In this document: in pieces, positions 9,039 to 17,048 of the stretch | How the letters are laid out: every line of letters begins with the position of its first letter | How positions within the stretch are numbered: the first letter of the stretch is position 1 | Assembly (NCBI GenBank): GCA_903909435.1 | Contig: CAIVVT010000182.1 | Coordinates: forward strand, 1 to 53,931 | Length of the DNA: 53,931 nt | Direction: 5' to 3' | Source of the DNA: an uncultured Acidobacteriia bacterium | GTDB taxonomy: Bacteria; Acidobacteriota; Terriglobia; Bryobacterales; Bryobacteraceae | Notes under the pieces: generated by a model | Seen by the model: the letters and a program-made list of their open reading frames with translations, nothing else | What the model was told of the DNA's origin: nothing | Databases searched by the model: none | Program-made: the position numbers and the translations under genes

Positions 9039-9512
9039 TCAGACTTTATCCAACACTGCCTTCTGTTTCAACTCGCCTTGGGGAGTAGAAATCGAGACTT
9101 CCTGCAACAGGTTCTTGCCGTCTTCCGCCAGGGTCCAGCGCGTAACCACAACTATTTCCGTACCTTGCATGGTGGCCTTCTGCGTGACCACCAGCGTCTT
9201 CCCTTCCCACTTTGCGGTTCCCGTGACCTGTTGGCCGTGCAAGTCGTTGGTGAATTCCGCACCGTCGGTGAGGATTTTGACTTCGTTCGTCACTTCGCCG
9301 GACTGCGTTTGGGCTGTCGACTTGACGTTCAATTGAGAGTCCTTGTGAGTCAGGACGAATTCGACGCGCTGTGGCTTGGGCATCGGGCCGAAGTCGCTCT
9401 TCTCCACATTCAACTTCCACGAGCCGCTGAAGTTCGGTTTGTCGGCCGCTAAGGCTCCGCTGGTGCAAAGCGACAAGCATAACGAGATCGCTAAAAAGAC
9501 GTGTTTAATCAT
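9039..9512 (-). CDS. Small secreted lipocalin-like protein
   Basis: A 157-residue protein with a clear signal peptide (MIKHVFLAISLCLSLCTSG, cleavage after ALAA). The mature part opens NFSGSWKLNVEKSDFG, a pattern shared by many small Acidobacteriota secreted proteins. It continues as alternating beta strands with lysine-rich turns (VNEV, GTAKWEGKTLVVTQKA, VVVTRWTLAEDG), suggesting a lipocalin-like or other small beta-barrel fold. No catalytic motif is visible. It is a single-gene unit upstream of yhhQ on the same strand, separated by about 160 bp. Function unknown. Confidence 0.75.
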   Translation of the reverse strand: MIKHVFLAISLCLSLCTSGALAADKPNFSGSWKLNVEKSDFGPMPKPQRVEFVLTHKDSQLNVKSTAQTQSGEVTNEVKILTDGAEFTNDLHGQQVTGTAKWEGKTLVVTQKATMQGTEIVVVTRWTLAEDGKNLLQEVSISTPQGELKQKAVLDKV

Positions 9513-9806
9513 GACTCAGGCGGTTCCTCTTGGGGGCCTTTCCGGCCGCAGATATTTTGAGCTCAGCGTAACATGGGCCCAGTGCGAGATACCTCGCCAG
9601 CGCCAGTCGCCATAGGGGCTAAGCCACGCGAGTAGTCTCCGTGCGGGCCCAAACGGCCGCGCGGAAAAATAGGTATATTGGGGTCTCGTTCTACTCCTCA
9701 CGCGCCCTTCCTCGGACACCTCCCAGGCGTGAATTGGCAGTGGGCTGGGAACCCGCGGTCAAGGGATCAGCTACCCCGCAATCGCGACGACATGAAAGGT
9801 ATAAAC

Positions 9807-10382
9807 ATGCCACAAGCGAAGCTCGTCTCACTTCTCGCTGTCATTCTCTGCTTGGCATCGGGCGCATTTGCGTCCGCCACTTACACCTACACCGGCCACC
9901 CGTTTACGCAACGGGATGGCTTCTTCGGCGATCGCTTCACGGAGATTGACATTTCCCTGATCTTCGACCAGTCGTTGGGACCTTCGGATGGCTATTTCTA
10001 CATGGGTGGATCGAACTACGGGAGACTGCTGGATTGGCAAGTAAGCGACGGAGTCATAACGTACGGCATGTCTGGCTTTGGGGCCCTGCAAACGGGCATG
10101 ATCGTAACAAATCCCACCGGGCAAATAGTCCTTTGGCTGTTCGCTGCCGGAGAAACCTATTCCAATGGGATGTTCTTCCAGGACCTTTCGTACTGGGGGA
10201 GCGACCAGGCGTTGATTGGCGGTACAGGTACGATTCTGGACTCAATTGGCAGGATTGACGGCTCTCCAGGTACGTGGACCGGTCCGGGGCAGACGCAAAC
10301 GCCCGAACCCGGCTCGTTTGCCCTGGTGTTGGGTGCACTCGCCGTGGGCACCGCATACCGCCGACGCCGGGCTCGTCGATAG
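9807..10382 (+). CDS. PEP-CTERM sorting-domain protein
   Basis: About 191 residues from the ATG at 9807, which has AAAGG eight bases upstream; an ATG at 9792 is a second option. A signal peptide (ending GAFAS) leads a beta-rich body with no recognised enzyme motif. The C-terminus is a canonical PEP-CTERM anchor: T-P-E-P-G-S, a hydrophobic helix (FALVLGALAVGTA), then an Arg-rich tail. Such proteins are exported, processed by an exosortase and placed on the cell surface, often with exopolysaccharide. No exosortase gene lies in this window. It is convergent with the APC permease gene at 10524. Confidence 0.85.
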   Translation: MPQAKLVSLLAVILCLASGAFASATYTYTGHPFTQRDGFFGDRFTEIDISLIFDQSLGPSDGYFYMGGSNYGRLLDWQVSDGVITYGMSGFGALQTGMIVTNPTGQIVLWLFAAGETYSNGMFFQDLSYWGSDQALIGGTGTILDSIGRIDGSPGTWTGPGQTQTPEPGSFALVLGALAVGTAYRRRRARR

Positions 10383-10523
10383 CCATCCGTCCAGACTGTT
10401 CGTCGGGGTGACCCTAAAGCGACCTTCCACCGGCCTATACGCGAAACCGGCGCTGTAGCTGGGGAAACCCCTTCGAACCGCGCCGGATGATCCGAAAACT
10501 AAGCTCTGCCCAGAGCGCGACTA

Positions 10524-12119
10524 TTAGACCACTTCTGTTTCCGGGTGCCGCACTTTGCTGTGCTTGCGCCCGTAGGTCAGGTAGATCACCAATCCGATTG
10601 CCAGCCAGATGATCAACCGCGCCCAGTTCACCCATCCCAGCTTGTACATCATGTAGCCATTGAAAAGAATGCCCAGGATTGGCACCAGCGGAACAAACGG
10701 AGTGCGGAACGGGCGGTGCCGCTCGGGATTGGTGTAGCGCAGAACCAAGATCGAACAGCAGACGATCACGAATGCCAGCAGTGTGCCGATGTTCACCATC
10801 TTCCCGATGTCGTCGATTGGCGTAATGCTACCCACTACTGCTGCCAGCAGGCCCACCAGAATCGTATTCTTATATGGCGTCCGGAACTTCGGGTGGATGG
10901 CTGCGAAGAACTTGCGGGGCAGCAGCCCGTCTTTGGCCATGGCATACAGCACGCGCGTTTGCCCCAGCAGCATGACCAGCATCACACTGGTTAAACCCGC
11001 TAGCGCGCCGGCCGTGATGATGTGCGAGGCCCAGGCCAGATTGCGGTCCAGGAAGGCGCGTGCGATCGGCGCCTCGATGTTGACCTCGCGCCAAGGCACC
11101 ATGCCGGTCAGCACCGCGGCGATGCCGATGTAGAGCACCGTGCACACCGCCAAAGAACTGATGATGGCGATGGGCAGGTCGCGCTGCGGGTTCTTCGCCT
11201 CCTGCGCGGTGGTCGAGACGGCGTCGAATCCGATGTACGCGAAAAAGATGTAGGCGGCGGCGGCTCCGATGCCAGAGAAACCGTAGGGGGCGAAGGTGGA
11301 CCAGCTATTGCCCCAGTTCTTCATGTCCACGAACTGCGAACCCAGAGCGAGGACGAACAAAACTACGCTGACCTTCATAACTACGATGCCGGCATTGAAG
11401 CGGGCGCTCTCTTTGATACCGATGACGAGGATTGTAGTGATCAACAGGGCGATCAGGAACGCCGGGAGATTGAATCCGATTTCCACGCCGAAGATTTGTG
11501 GGGCCGCCAGCAATTGGTGCGCGCGAGCCAGGATGTCGGCCGACGGGGCGGTCTTGATATGGTCGATTTGAAGTAGGAATTCGCGCGAGCCAATTAACAT
11601 GCCAGGGTTCGAGGACAGAGTCTGTTGCCGGGCGACCAAGTCCACCGCCGCGCGCAATCCCGTCCAATGGTCGTAAGCCAGCCACAATGGGATTTTCAAA
11701 TTGAAGATGCGCAGGAACTCGATGAAGTGGTTCGACCAGCCAGAAGAAACCGTACTCGCTCCCATGGCGTATTCGAGCGTCAGATCCCAGCCGATAATCC
11801 ACGCGATCAACTCGCCCAGAGTCGCATAGGCATAGGTATAGGCGCTGCCGGCCAACGGAATCATCGCCGCGAATTCGGCGTAGCACAATCCAGCAAATGC
11901 GCAGCCCAGGCCCGAGAGAACAAACGACAGCATCAGCCCGGGACCGGCGTATTGGGCGCCCAATCCCGACATGACGAAGATGCCCGCGCCGATAATGGCG
12001 CCGATGCCGAGTGCGGTGAGGGAGAACGGGCCCAGCGTCCGGCGGAGACTGTTGGCGTTCTGCTCTTTCGCCTCGTTGATCAGGCCGTCTATGGCTTTGG
12101 TTGAAAAGAGATGTTGCAT
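10524..12119 (-). CDS. APC-superfamily amino acid permease (CAT-like)
   Basis: A 531-residue integral membrane protein. The first transmembrane helix holds the APC signature GIGAIIGAGIFVMSG, followed by the conserved second-helix block (LSFVLSGLGCAFAGLCYAEF) and PLAGSAYTYAY. The overall order matches YfnA/CAT-type cationic or broad amino acid transporters. A roughly 60-residue insert follows the fourth helix, which is typical of the bacterial members. Hydropathy suggests 12-14 helices, the last near the C-terminus (RLIIWLAIGLVIYL). Substrate cannot be told from sequence. No good ribosome site precedes the ATG at 12119. A second, more distant APC permease lies upstream, 337 bp away, on the same strand. 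Confidence 0.9.
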   Translation of the reverse strand: MQHLFSTKAIDGLINEAKEQNANSLRRTLGPFSLTALGIGAIIGAGIFVMSGLGAQYAGPGLMLSFVLSGLGCAFAGLCYAEFAAMIPLAGSAYTYAYATLGELIAWIIGWDLTLEYAMGASTVSSGWSNHFIEFLRIFNLKIPLWLAYDHWTGLRAAVDLVARQQTLSSNPGMLIGSREFLLQIDHIKTAPSADILARAHQLLAAPQIFGVEIGFNLPAFLIALLITTILVIGIKESARFNAGIVVMKVSVVLFVLALGSQFVDMKNWGNSWSTFAPYGFSGIGAAAAYIFFAYIGFDAVSTTAQEAKNPQRDLPIAIISSLAVCTVLYIGIAAVLTGMVPWREVNIEAPIARAFLDRNLAWASHIITAGALAGLTSVMLVMLLGQTRVLYAMAKDGLLPRKFFAAIHPKFRTPYKNTILVGLLAAVVGSITPIDDIGKMVNIGTLLAFVIVCCSILVLRYTNPERHRPFRTPFVPLVPILGILFNGYMMYKLGWVNWARLIIWLAIGLVIYLTYGRKHSKVRHPETEVV

Positions 12120-12456
12120 GAGCGAGGAATACTTTCGAGTTTACTTTGAGTTGTCGGCGTTCTGGCGGGGAAAGGTGGAATGCGGGGAGTGCCGGTCAGT
12201 AGCAAACCGTCCGGCGCTATGGAGGCAAGGGCTGCGGTCGGCACGACCAGCGGACTGTGCTTCCCCAAGAATGAAAGCCTGCGCCCGCTGCCTGGCACGG
12301 AGCCACGAACGACAAAGAGCGGTCAAGCCCGCTGGTAGCCACAACTCCCTCGCGATGGCGGCTCTTTTCCGGTCTGGCTTCAGAGCAACGCTGGGATTGG
12401 CGTGGACCGCTCGCAATCCTCTGCAGCTGTGTACTGGCGAACTCAAATCGCAGACC
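12120..12456. other. Intergenic gap between two permease genes
   Basis: This 337-bp stretch separates two co-directional permease genes. The ORFs on either strand have no recognisable protein character. I saw no tRNA, no strong terminator and no riboswitch pattern. It presumably holds the promoter of the downstream permease gene at 10524-12119. Confidence 0.4.
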
Positions 12457-13887
12457 TCATTTCGTCGCTTCCTGGGCGTTTCTCAACTTCCGGCTCCAGG
12501 CCCAGTACACCGGCACCCCAAGCACCACGAGGAACAGCCCCGGCCAGGTGTAGTTTCGCTTATAGACCAACAGCAGGCCCTCGATCAGCACGCCTGCCGC
12601 AACGTACAAAGCAGGCAGAACCGGGTATCCGATCGCTCGATAAGGCCGTTCCATCGTTGGACGCGTGCGACGCAGCACGAACAATCCGATGATGGTCAAA
12701 ACGTAGAAGAGTAAAACAGCAAAGATAACATAGTCCAGCAAGTCACCGTAGCGTCCGGTCAGCGTTAGTCCGCACGCCCACAGGCATTGCACCCACAGCG
12801 ATTGAACGGGAGCATGCGTTTTCGGATCGAGCTTTCGAACCGATTTGAAAAACAAACCGTCTCCCGCCATCGCGTAGTACACGCGCGCCCCGGAGAGAAT
12901 CAGCCCGTTGTTGCAGCCGAACGTAGACACCATCACCGCGATGGCCATCACCTGAGTCGCCACCGGTCCCAGAATTTGCGCGATTACTGTGGTCGCGACA
13001 CGGTCTTCGGCGGCGTGTTGAATGTCCTTCAGCGGCAAGGCCATCAGATAAACCAGATTGCAGCCGAGGTACAGCGCGCTGACTGCCAGCACCCCAATCG
13101 CGAGGGACAACGGCAGATTCCGCCGCGGGTTTTTGACCTCGCCGGCCGTGAACGTGACACTGTGCCAGGAGTCCGAACTGAACAATGCGCCGACCATCGC
13201 CACGCCCACCAGTCGCACCGCGGTCCAGCTGAACGTGGCGCCTTGCCAGAAGTCGCCGAAGTTGCTCTGAATCGCCTTGTGGTTCCGTCCTGCGACGATG
13301 CCGAGGATGATCAGCGCTCCCAGCGCCCCCGTCTTCGCGATGGTGAAGACGTTCTGGATGATGGACCCGGTTCGCAGCCCCTTGGTGTTGACCCAGGTGA
13401 GAAACACGATCAGTGCGATCGCCGCCAGTTGCTGTGTGTTGACGCCGACGGGACCCAGCCTGAACAGCCACGACTGGGCGGAGACCGCCGGCAAGAACAC
13501 GCCCAGGAACTTAGCGAATGCGACCGCGACCGCGGCGATGGTTCCGGTCTGGATCACAGTGAAGAACGTCCAGCCGTAGAGGAAGCCGCTTAATGGGCCG
13601 AAGGCCTCGCGCAGATACACATATTGGCCACCCGCTTGCGGCATTGCGGCCGCCAACTCACCGTAGCTGAGCGCGGCCACCAGAGTCATCAGCGCCGTCA
13701 CAACCCACGTCATCAGGAATAGTCCGGGCGACTGCACCTGGCGCCCGATGTCGGCGGCGACGATGAACACGCCCGACCCGATCATCGAACCCATCACCAG
13801 CGTTGTCGAGTCGAGCAGGCCCAAGCTCTGCACCAGACCGCCGCTCTTGCCCGGAGTCGCCATTGCTACTGGACTAGTTTGATCCAT
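12457..13887 (-). CDS. APC-superfamily amino acid permease (LAT-like)
   Basis: A 476-residue, roughly 12-helix membrane transporter. TM1 has the APC motif MGSMIGSGVFIVAADI, followed by MTLVAALSYGELAAAMP and GGQYVYLREAFG, typical of LAT-type bacterial permeases of neutral amino acids. ATG 13887 has GGAG only two bases upstream. This start lies inside thiE, giving a 22-bp overlap; an in-frame ATG at 13863 would remove the overlap but has no ribosome site. Coupling to thiE suggests shared transcription. The functional link between a permease and thiamine synthesis is not evident from sequence. Substrate unknown. Confidence 0.88.
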   Translation of the reverse strand: MDQTSPVAMATPGKSGGLVQSLGLLDSTTLVMGSMIGSGVFIVAADIGRQVQSPGLFLMTWVVTALMTLVAALSYGELAAAMPQAGGQYVYLREAFGPLSGFLYGWTFFTVIQTGTIAAVAVAFAKFLGVFLPAVSAQSWLFRLGPVGVNTQQLAAIALIVFLTWVNTKGLRTGSIIQNVFTIAKTGALGALIILGIVAGRNHKAIQSNFGDFWQGATFSWTAVRLVGVAMVGALFSSDSWHSVTFTAGEVKNPRRNLPLSLAIGVLAVSALYLGCNLVYLMALPLKDIQHAAEDRVATTVIAQILGPVATQVMAIAVMVSTFGCNNGLILSGARVYYAMAGDGLFFKSVRKLDPKTHAPVQSLWVQCLWACGLTLTGRYGDLLDYVIFAVLLFYVLTIIGLFVLRRTRPTMERPYRAIGYPVLPALYVAAGVLIEGLLLVYKRNYTWPGLFLVVLGVPVYWAWSRKLRNAQEATK

Positions 13888-14492
13888 GTCTCCATACGCG
13901 CTTTCACCAGACCTGATTCATTGGACTCGGGCAATAATCCCCCAATGACGGCCACGCAATCGGCGCCGGCGTCCAGCACGGCCCGCGCGTTGTCGAGCGT
14001 GATGCCGCCGATTGCCACCAGCGGCTTCGGCGTCAGTTCGCGCCAGCACTTGAGGTTCTGGACGCCAACCTCCGCCTCAGCATTCCGTTTGGAATCCGTG
14101 CTGAAGATCGGCCCGAGGGCGACATAGTCCACGGGTTCTTCCGCTGCTGCTCGCAACTGCGCTGCCGTATGAGTCGAAAGCCCCAGCATTCGCTCGCCCA
14201 TCACGCGGCGTGCCAGCGCCGGCGGCATGTCGTCCTGCCCCACATGCAAACCAGCGTCGCAAATGGCCGCGAAATCAGCCCTGTCGTTGACGATCAACCG
14301 GGCGCCCGCTAACCTGCATAACGCAGCGACTTCCTCAAGTTGCTCGAACGCCTCCCGGGTATAGGCGGACTTGTGACGGAACTGGATGAGCCGTGCGCCT
14401 CCCGCCAGCAGCGCACCAACGAATGCCGCAGGCTGGAAGCCGCGGCGGGCCAGAATCTCGGTGTCTGCGATGGGGTAAACGCGCGACTGCAA
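13866..14492 (-). CDS. thiE: Thiamine-phosphate synthase
   Basis: ThiE joins HMP-pyrophosphate and HET-phosphate to thiamine phosphate. The TIM-barrel landmarks are present: VYPIAD at the start, GGARLIQFRHK (phosphate/metal strand), LIVNDRADFA, GLHVGQDDMP, GLSTHTAAQL, VDYVALGPIFST, and a C-terminal phosphate-binding VAIGGITLDNA. No ATG lies near the expected start. A TTG at 14492 gives 208 residues, the normal ThiE length. The frame stays open upstream to 14726 but would then overlap the divergent peptidase gene, so the short form is preferred. The stop at 13866 overlaps the permease start. Function is secure; the start is not. Confidence 0.87.
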   Translation of the reverse strand: MQSRVYPIADTEILARRGFQPAAFVGALLAGGARLIQFRHKSAYTREAFEQLEEVAALCRLAGARLIVNDRADFAAICDAGLHVGQDDMPPALARRVMGERMLGLSTHTAAQLRAAAEEPVDYVALGPIFSTDSKRNAEAEVGVQNLKCWRELTPKPLVAIGGITLDNARAVLDAGADCVAVIGGLLPESNESGLVKARMETWIKLVQ

Positions 14493-14622
14493 TGGGACTA
14501 TGATAGCGCCGAAATCGGGCTGAACCCCTTGGCGGGATGACGACCACCCGGTTGCCCCACCCCCGCCCAAGATCAGAAGCCTGCGCCGTGCCCCCGGTGT
14601 TACGCTCAGTAAATCACACGTA

Positions 14623-16827
14623 ATGCTACCTAGACCCCTCCTCTCCTTGCTCCTCACAGCCACGCTTGTATCCGCACAGTCCGCCGCTCCTGCGCTGGCC
14701 GGCTTCAATGCCACCACTGCGGCCAAAGAGTTCGACTTGGAAAAGCAGTTCGATGGGACGCTGAGCCGCCAGAATCTCGATCGATGGCTGAAGGACTTCA
14801 GCTCCCGTCCCCATCACATCGGCTCGCCGGGTGGCAAAATCGTCGCGGAGAAGATCGCCGCGCTGCTGAAGAGCTGGGGCTACGAGACCGAAATCGAGAC
14901 GTTTTATCCGCTCTTCTCAACCCCCAAGACCCGCCTTCTGGAAATGACTTCGCCCGAGCGCTTCACCGCGCGTCTCGTGGAACCGCCAGTTGAGGGGGAC
15001 GCGACATCTACGCAGACCGACGGCCTGCCTGTCTACAACGCCTACTCCACGGACGGTGACGTCACCGGCCAGCTCGTTTACGTCAACTACGGCGTGCCCG
15101 CCGACTATGAGCGACTGGAGCGAATGGGCATCGACGTGAAGGGCAAGATCGTCATCGCGCGCTACTTCGGGTCGTGGCGAGGGATAAAACCGAAGGTGGC
15201 TGCCGAGCATGGTGCCATCGGCTGCCTGATCTACTCCGACCCCAAGGAAGACGGTTACTACGTTGGCGACACCTATCCCAAAGGCGGATTCCGGTCGCCG
15301 TTCAGCGCACAGCGCGGCAGCGTTTTGGACATGCCGGTCTACCCCGGCGATCCGCTCACCCCCGGAGTCGGAGCGACCAAGGAAGCCAAGCGCCTGGAGC
15401 GAAAAGAAGCCCAGACCATCACCAGAATCCCCGTTCTCCCGATTTCCTATGGCGATGCCGAGCCGCTGCTGCGGGCTCTCGGTGGGCCCGTCGCGCCAGC
15501 GGAGTGGCGCGGAGCGTTACCCATCACCTACCACATCGGACCCGGCACCGCGACCGTGCATCTGAAACTGGAATTCGATTGGAAGCTCACGCCGGCATAT
15601 GACGTCATCGCCCGCATGAAGGGCGCCGAACGTCCCGGCGAGTGGATCGTCAGGGGCAACCATCACGACGGCTGGGTCTTCGGCGCCACCGACCCGCTCA
15701 GCGGCACCGTGGAAATGTTGGAAGAGGCGCGCGGAATCGCGGAGTTGACCAAACAGGGTTGGCGCCCAAAGCGCTCAATCGTCTTCTGCGCCTGGGATGG
15801 CGAGGAGCCGGCGTTGCTCGGCTCCACCGAATGGGCCGAACAGCATGCCTCCGAATTGCAGCAGCATGCGGCGGTGTACATCAATACCGACTCCACGGGG
15901 CGCGGCTTCGTGGACATCGGCGGCTCGCATTCGCTCGAACTGTTCGCCGGCCAGGCCGCTCGCGACGTGCAGGATCCGACCTATAAAGTCTCCGCATTGG
16001 AGCGCGTGCAAGCCGCCGAATATGCCAGGACTGGTACGAAGCCGGGCGAGTTCACCATCGACCCGCTCGGGTCGGGTTCGGACTTTACGCCCTTTCTTCA
16101 GCATCTCGGCATCGCGACGCTCAATTTTGGCTTCGGGGGCGAGGAAGACTATGGCGTCTATCACTCCAACTACGACTCCTACGACCACCACGTGAAGTTC
16201 GAGGACCCTGACCTCCAGTACGCCCTGACAACGGCCCAACTCGGGGGCCGCATGGTCCTGCGGCTGGCTAACGCCGACGTTCTGCCGCTGCGTTTCGAGA
16301 ACCTTAGCAAGACCGTGGCGGGCTATGCGAAAGAAGTGACCAAATTGACCGACGAGGAGCGGGAAAAGACCGCGAATTATGCGGCACTGGCAGCCAGTGG
16401 CGCGCTCCGGCTGGCGGCCGATTCTCGCAAAACCAGTATCCCGGCGCCGGTCAAGCCGCCCGTCCCGTTCATCAACTTCGCTCCGCTGCAGAACGCCTTG
16501 GCTAAGCTGCAGACGAGCGTTGATGCCTGGTCGAAAGCGGATACCAGTAGCCTCGATTCGGCCCGTGCCATGGCCTTGGACGCGATTCTCATCAAGGCTG
16601 AACAATCGTTACTCGATGAGCGTGGACTGCCATCACGACCTTGGTTCAAGCACATGCTTTACGCGCCCGGTCTCTACACCGGCTACGGCGTCAAGACCTT
16701 GCCGGGGATTCGTGAAGCCATCGAACAGCGCAATTGGCCGGAAGCTGAGATTCAGATTGGCCGTGTCGCGAATGCTCTAGGTGCGCTGGCGGCTGAAGTC
16801 GACAAGGCTACTGCGGCGACCCACTGA
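14623..16827 (+). CDS. M28 family metallopeptidase (glutamate carboxypeptidase II-like)
   Basis: A 734-residue secreted zinc peptidase with the three-part layout of GCPII/transferrin-receptor-like proteins. After a signal peptide (ending VSAQ) comes a protease-associated domain (about 120-310, with VNYGVPADYERL and KIVIARYFG). The M28 catalytic domain follows at about 325-555, then a helical dimerisation domain to the C-terminus. Expected dinuclear zinc ligands are visible: H347 or H348 in NHHD, the Asp in GATDPLSG, E395 in WDGEE, D423 in NTDS and H514 in YHSNYD. E394 is the likely catalytic base. It probably trims peptides ending in acidic residues in the periplasm. It is divergent from thiE, with an 8-bp-stem hairpin right after the stop. 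Confidence 0.92.
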   Translation: MLPRPLLSLLLTATLVSAQSAAPALAGFNATTAAKEFDLEKQFDGTLSRQNLDRWLKDFSSRPHHIGSPGGKIVAEKIAALLKSWGYETEIETFYPLFSTPKTRLLEMTSPERFTARLVEPPVEGDATSTQTDGLPVYNAYSTDGDVTGQLVYVNYGVPADYERLERMGIDVKGKIVIARYFGSWRGIKPKVAAEHGAIGCLIYSDPKEDGYYVGDTYPKGGFRSPFSAQRGSVLDMPVYPGDPLTPGVGATKEAKRLERKEAQTITRIPVLPISYGDAEPLLRALGGPVAPAEWRGALPITYHIGPGTATVHLKLEFDWKLTPAYDVIARMKGAERPGEWIVRGNHHDGWVFGATDPLSGTVEMLEEARGIAELTKQGWRPKRSIVFCAWDGEEPALLGSTEWAEQHASELQQHAAVYINTDSTGRGFVDIGGSHSLELFAGQAARDVQDPTYKVSALERVQAAEYARTGTKPGEFTIDPLGSGSDFTPFLQHLGIATLNFGFGGEEDYGVYHSNYDSYDHHVKFEDPDLQYALTTAQLGGRMVLRLANADVLPLRFENLSKTVAGYAKEVTKLTDEEREKTANYAALAASGALRLAADSRKTSIPAPVKPPVPFINFAPLQNALAKLQTSVDAWSKADTSSLDSARAMALDAILIKAEQSLLDERGLPSRPWFKHMLYAPGLYTGYGVKTLPGIREAIEQRNWPEAEIQIGRVANALGALAAEVDKATAATH

Positions 16828-16846
16828 ACTGCGTTTTGAACGCAGT
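16828..16846 (+). terminator. Hairpin just after the M28 peptidase gene
   Basis: The perfect arms ACTGCGTT and AACGCAGT (8 bp) with a TTG loop begin one base after the TGA stop. The run that follows is AATT rather than a T-tract, so it is a weak or factor-assisted terminator. Confidence 0.5.
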
Positions 16847-17010
16847 AATTCGTTGATGGTGAACGGGTTGGCGCGGTGACCACCATTGCTGCCCGATGTC
16901 GCGGGGACTCCAATACCTGACCTCTGCTCTTCCCGTCAGCGTTCCGATAAGTGCTTAATCGGCAAGAGGTAATATGAAGTAATTAGTATCTTAAAATGTA
17001 CCGCAAAGTA

Positions 17011-17040
17011 TTGAATATTTCCTAGAATGTCTAATACAAT
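17011..17040 (+). promoter_or_regulatory. Candidate promoter of the Met-rich TonB receptor
   Basis: TTGAAT (17011-17016) and TACAAT (17035-17040) are 18 bp apart within an unusually AT-rich tract (about 16945-17045). The receptor ATG at 17049 lies only eight bases beyond the -10 box, so this promoter would give a leaderless message. That fits the absence of any Shine-Dalgarno sequence there. Confidence 0.4.
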
Positions 17041-17048
17041 ACGACTCA

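Noticed and set aside
14493-14622. Possible TPP riboswitch before thiE
   Set aside because: Only 130 bp remain to the divergent peptidase, and I saw no CTGAGA-type core.
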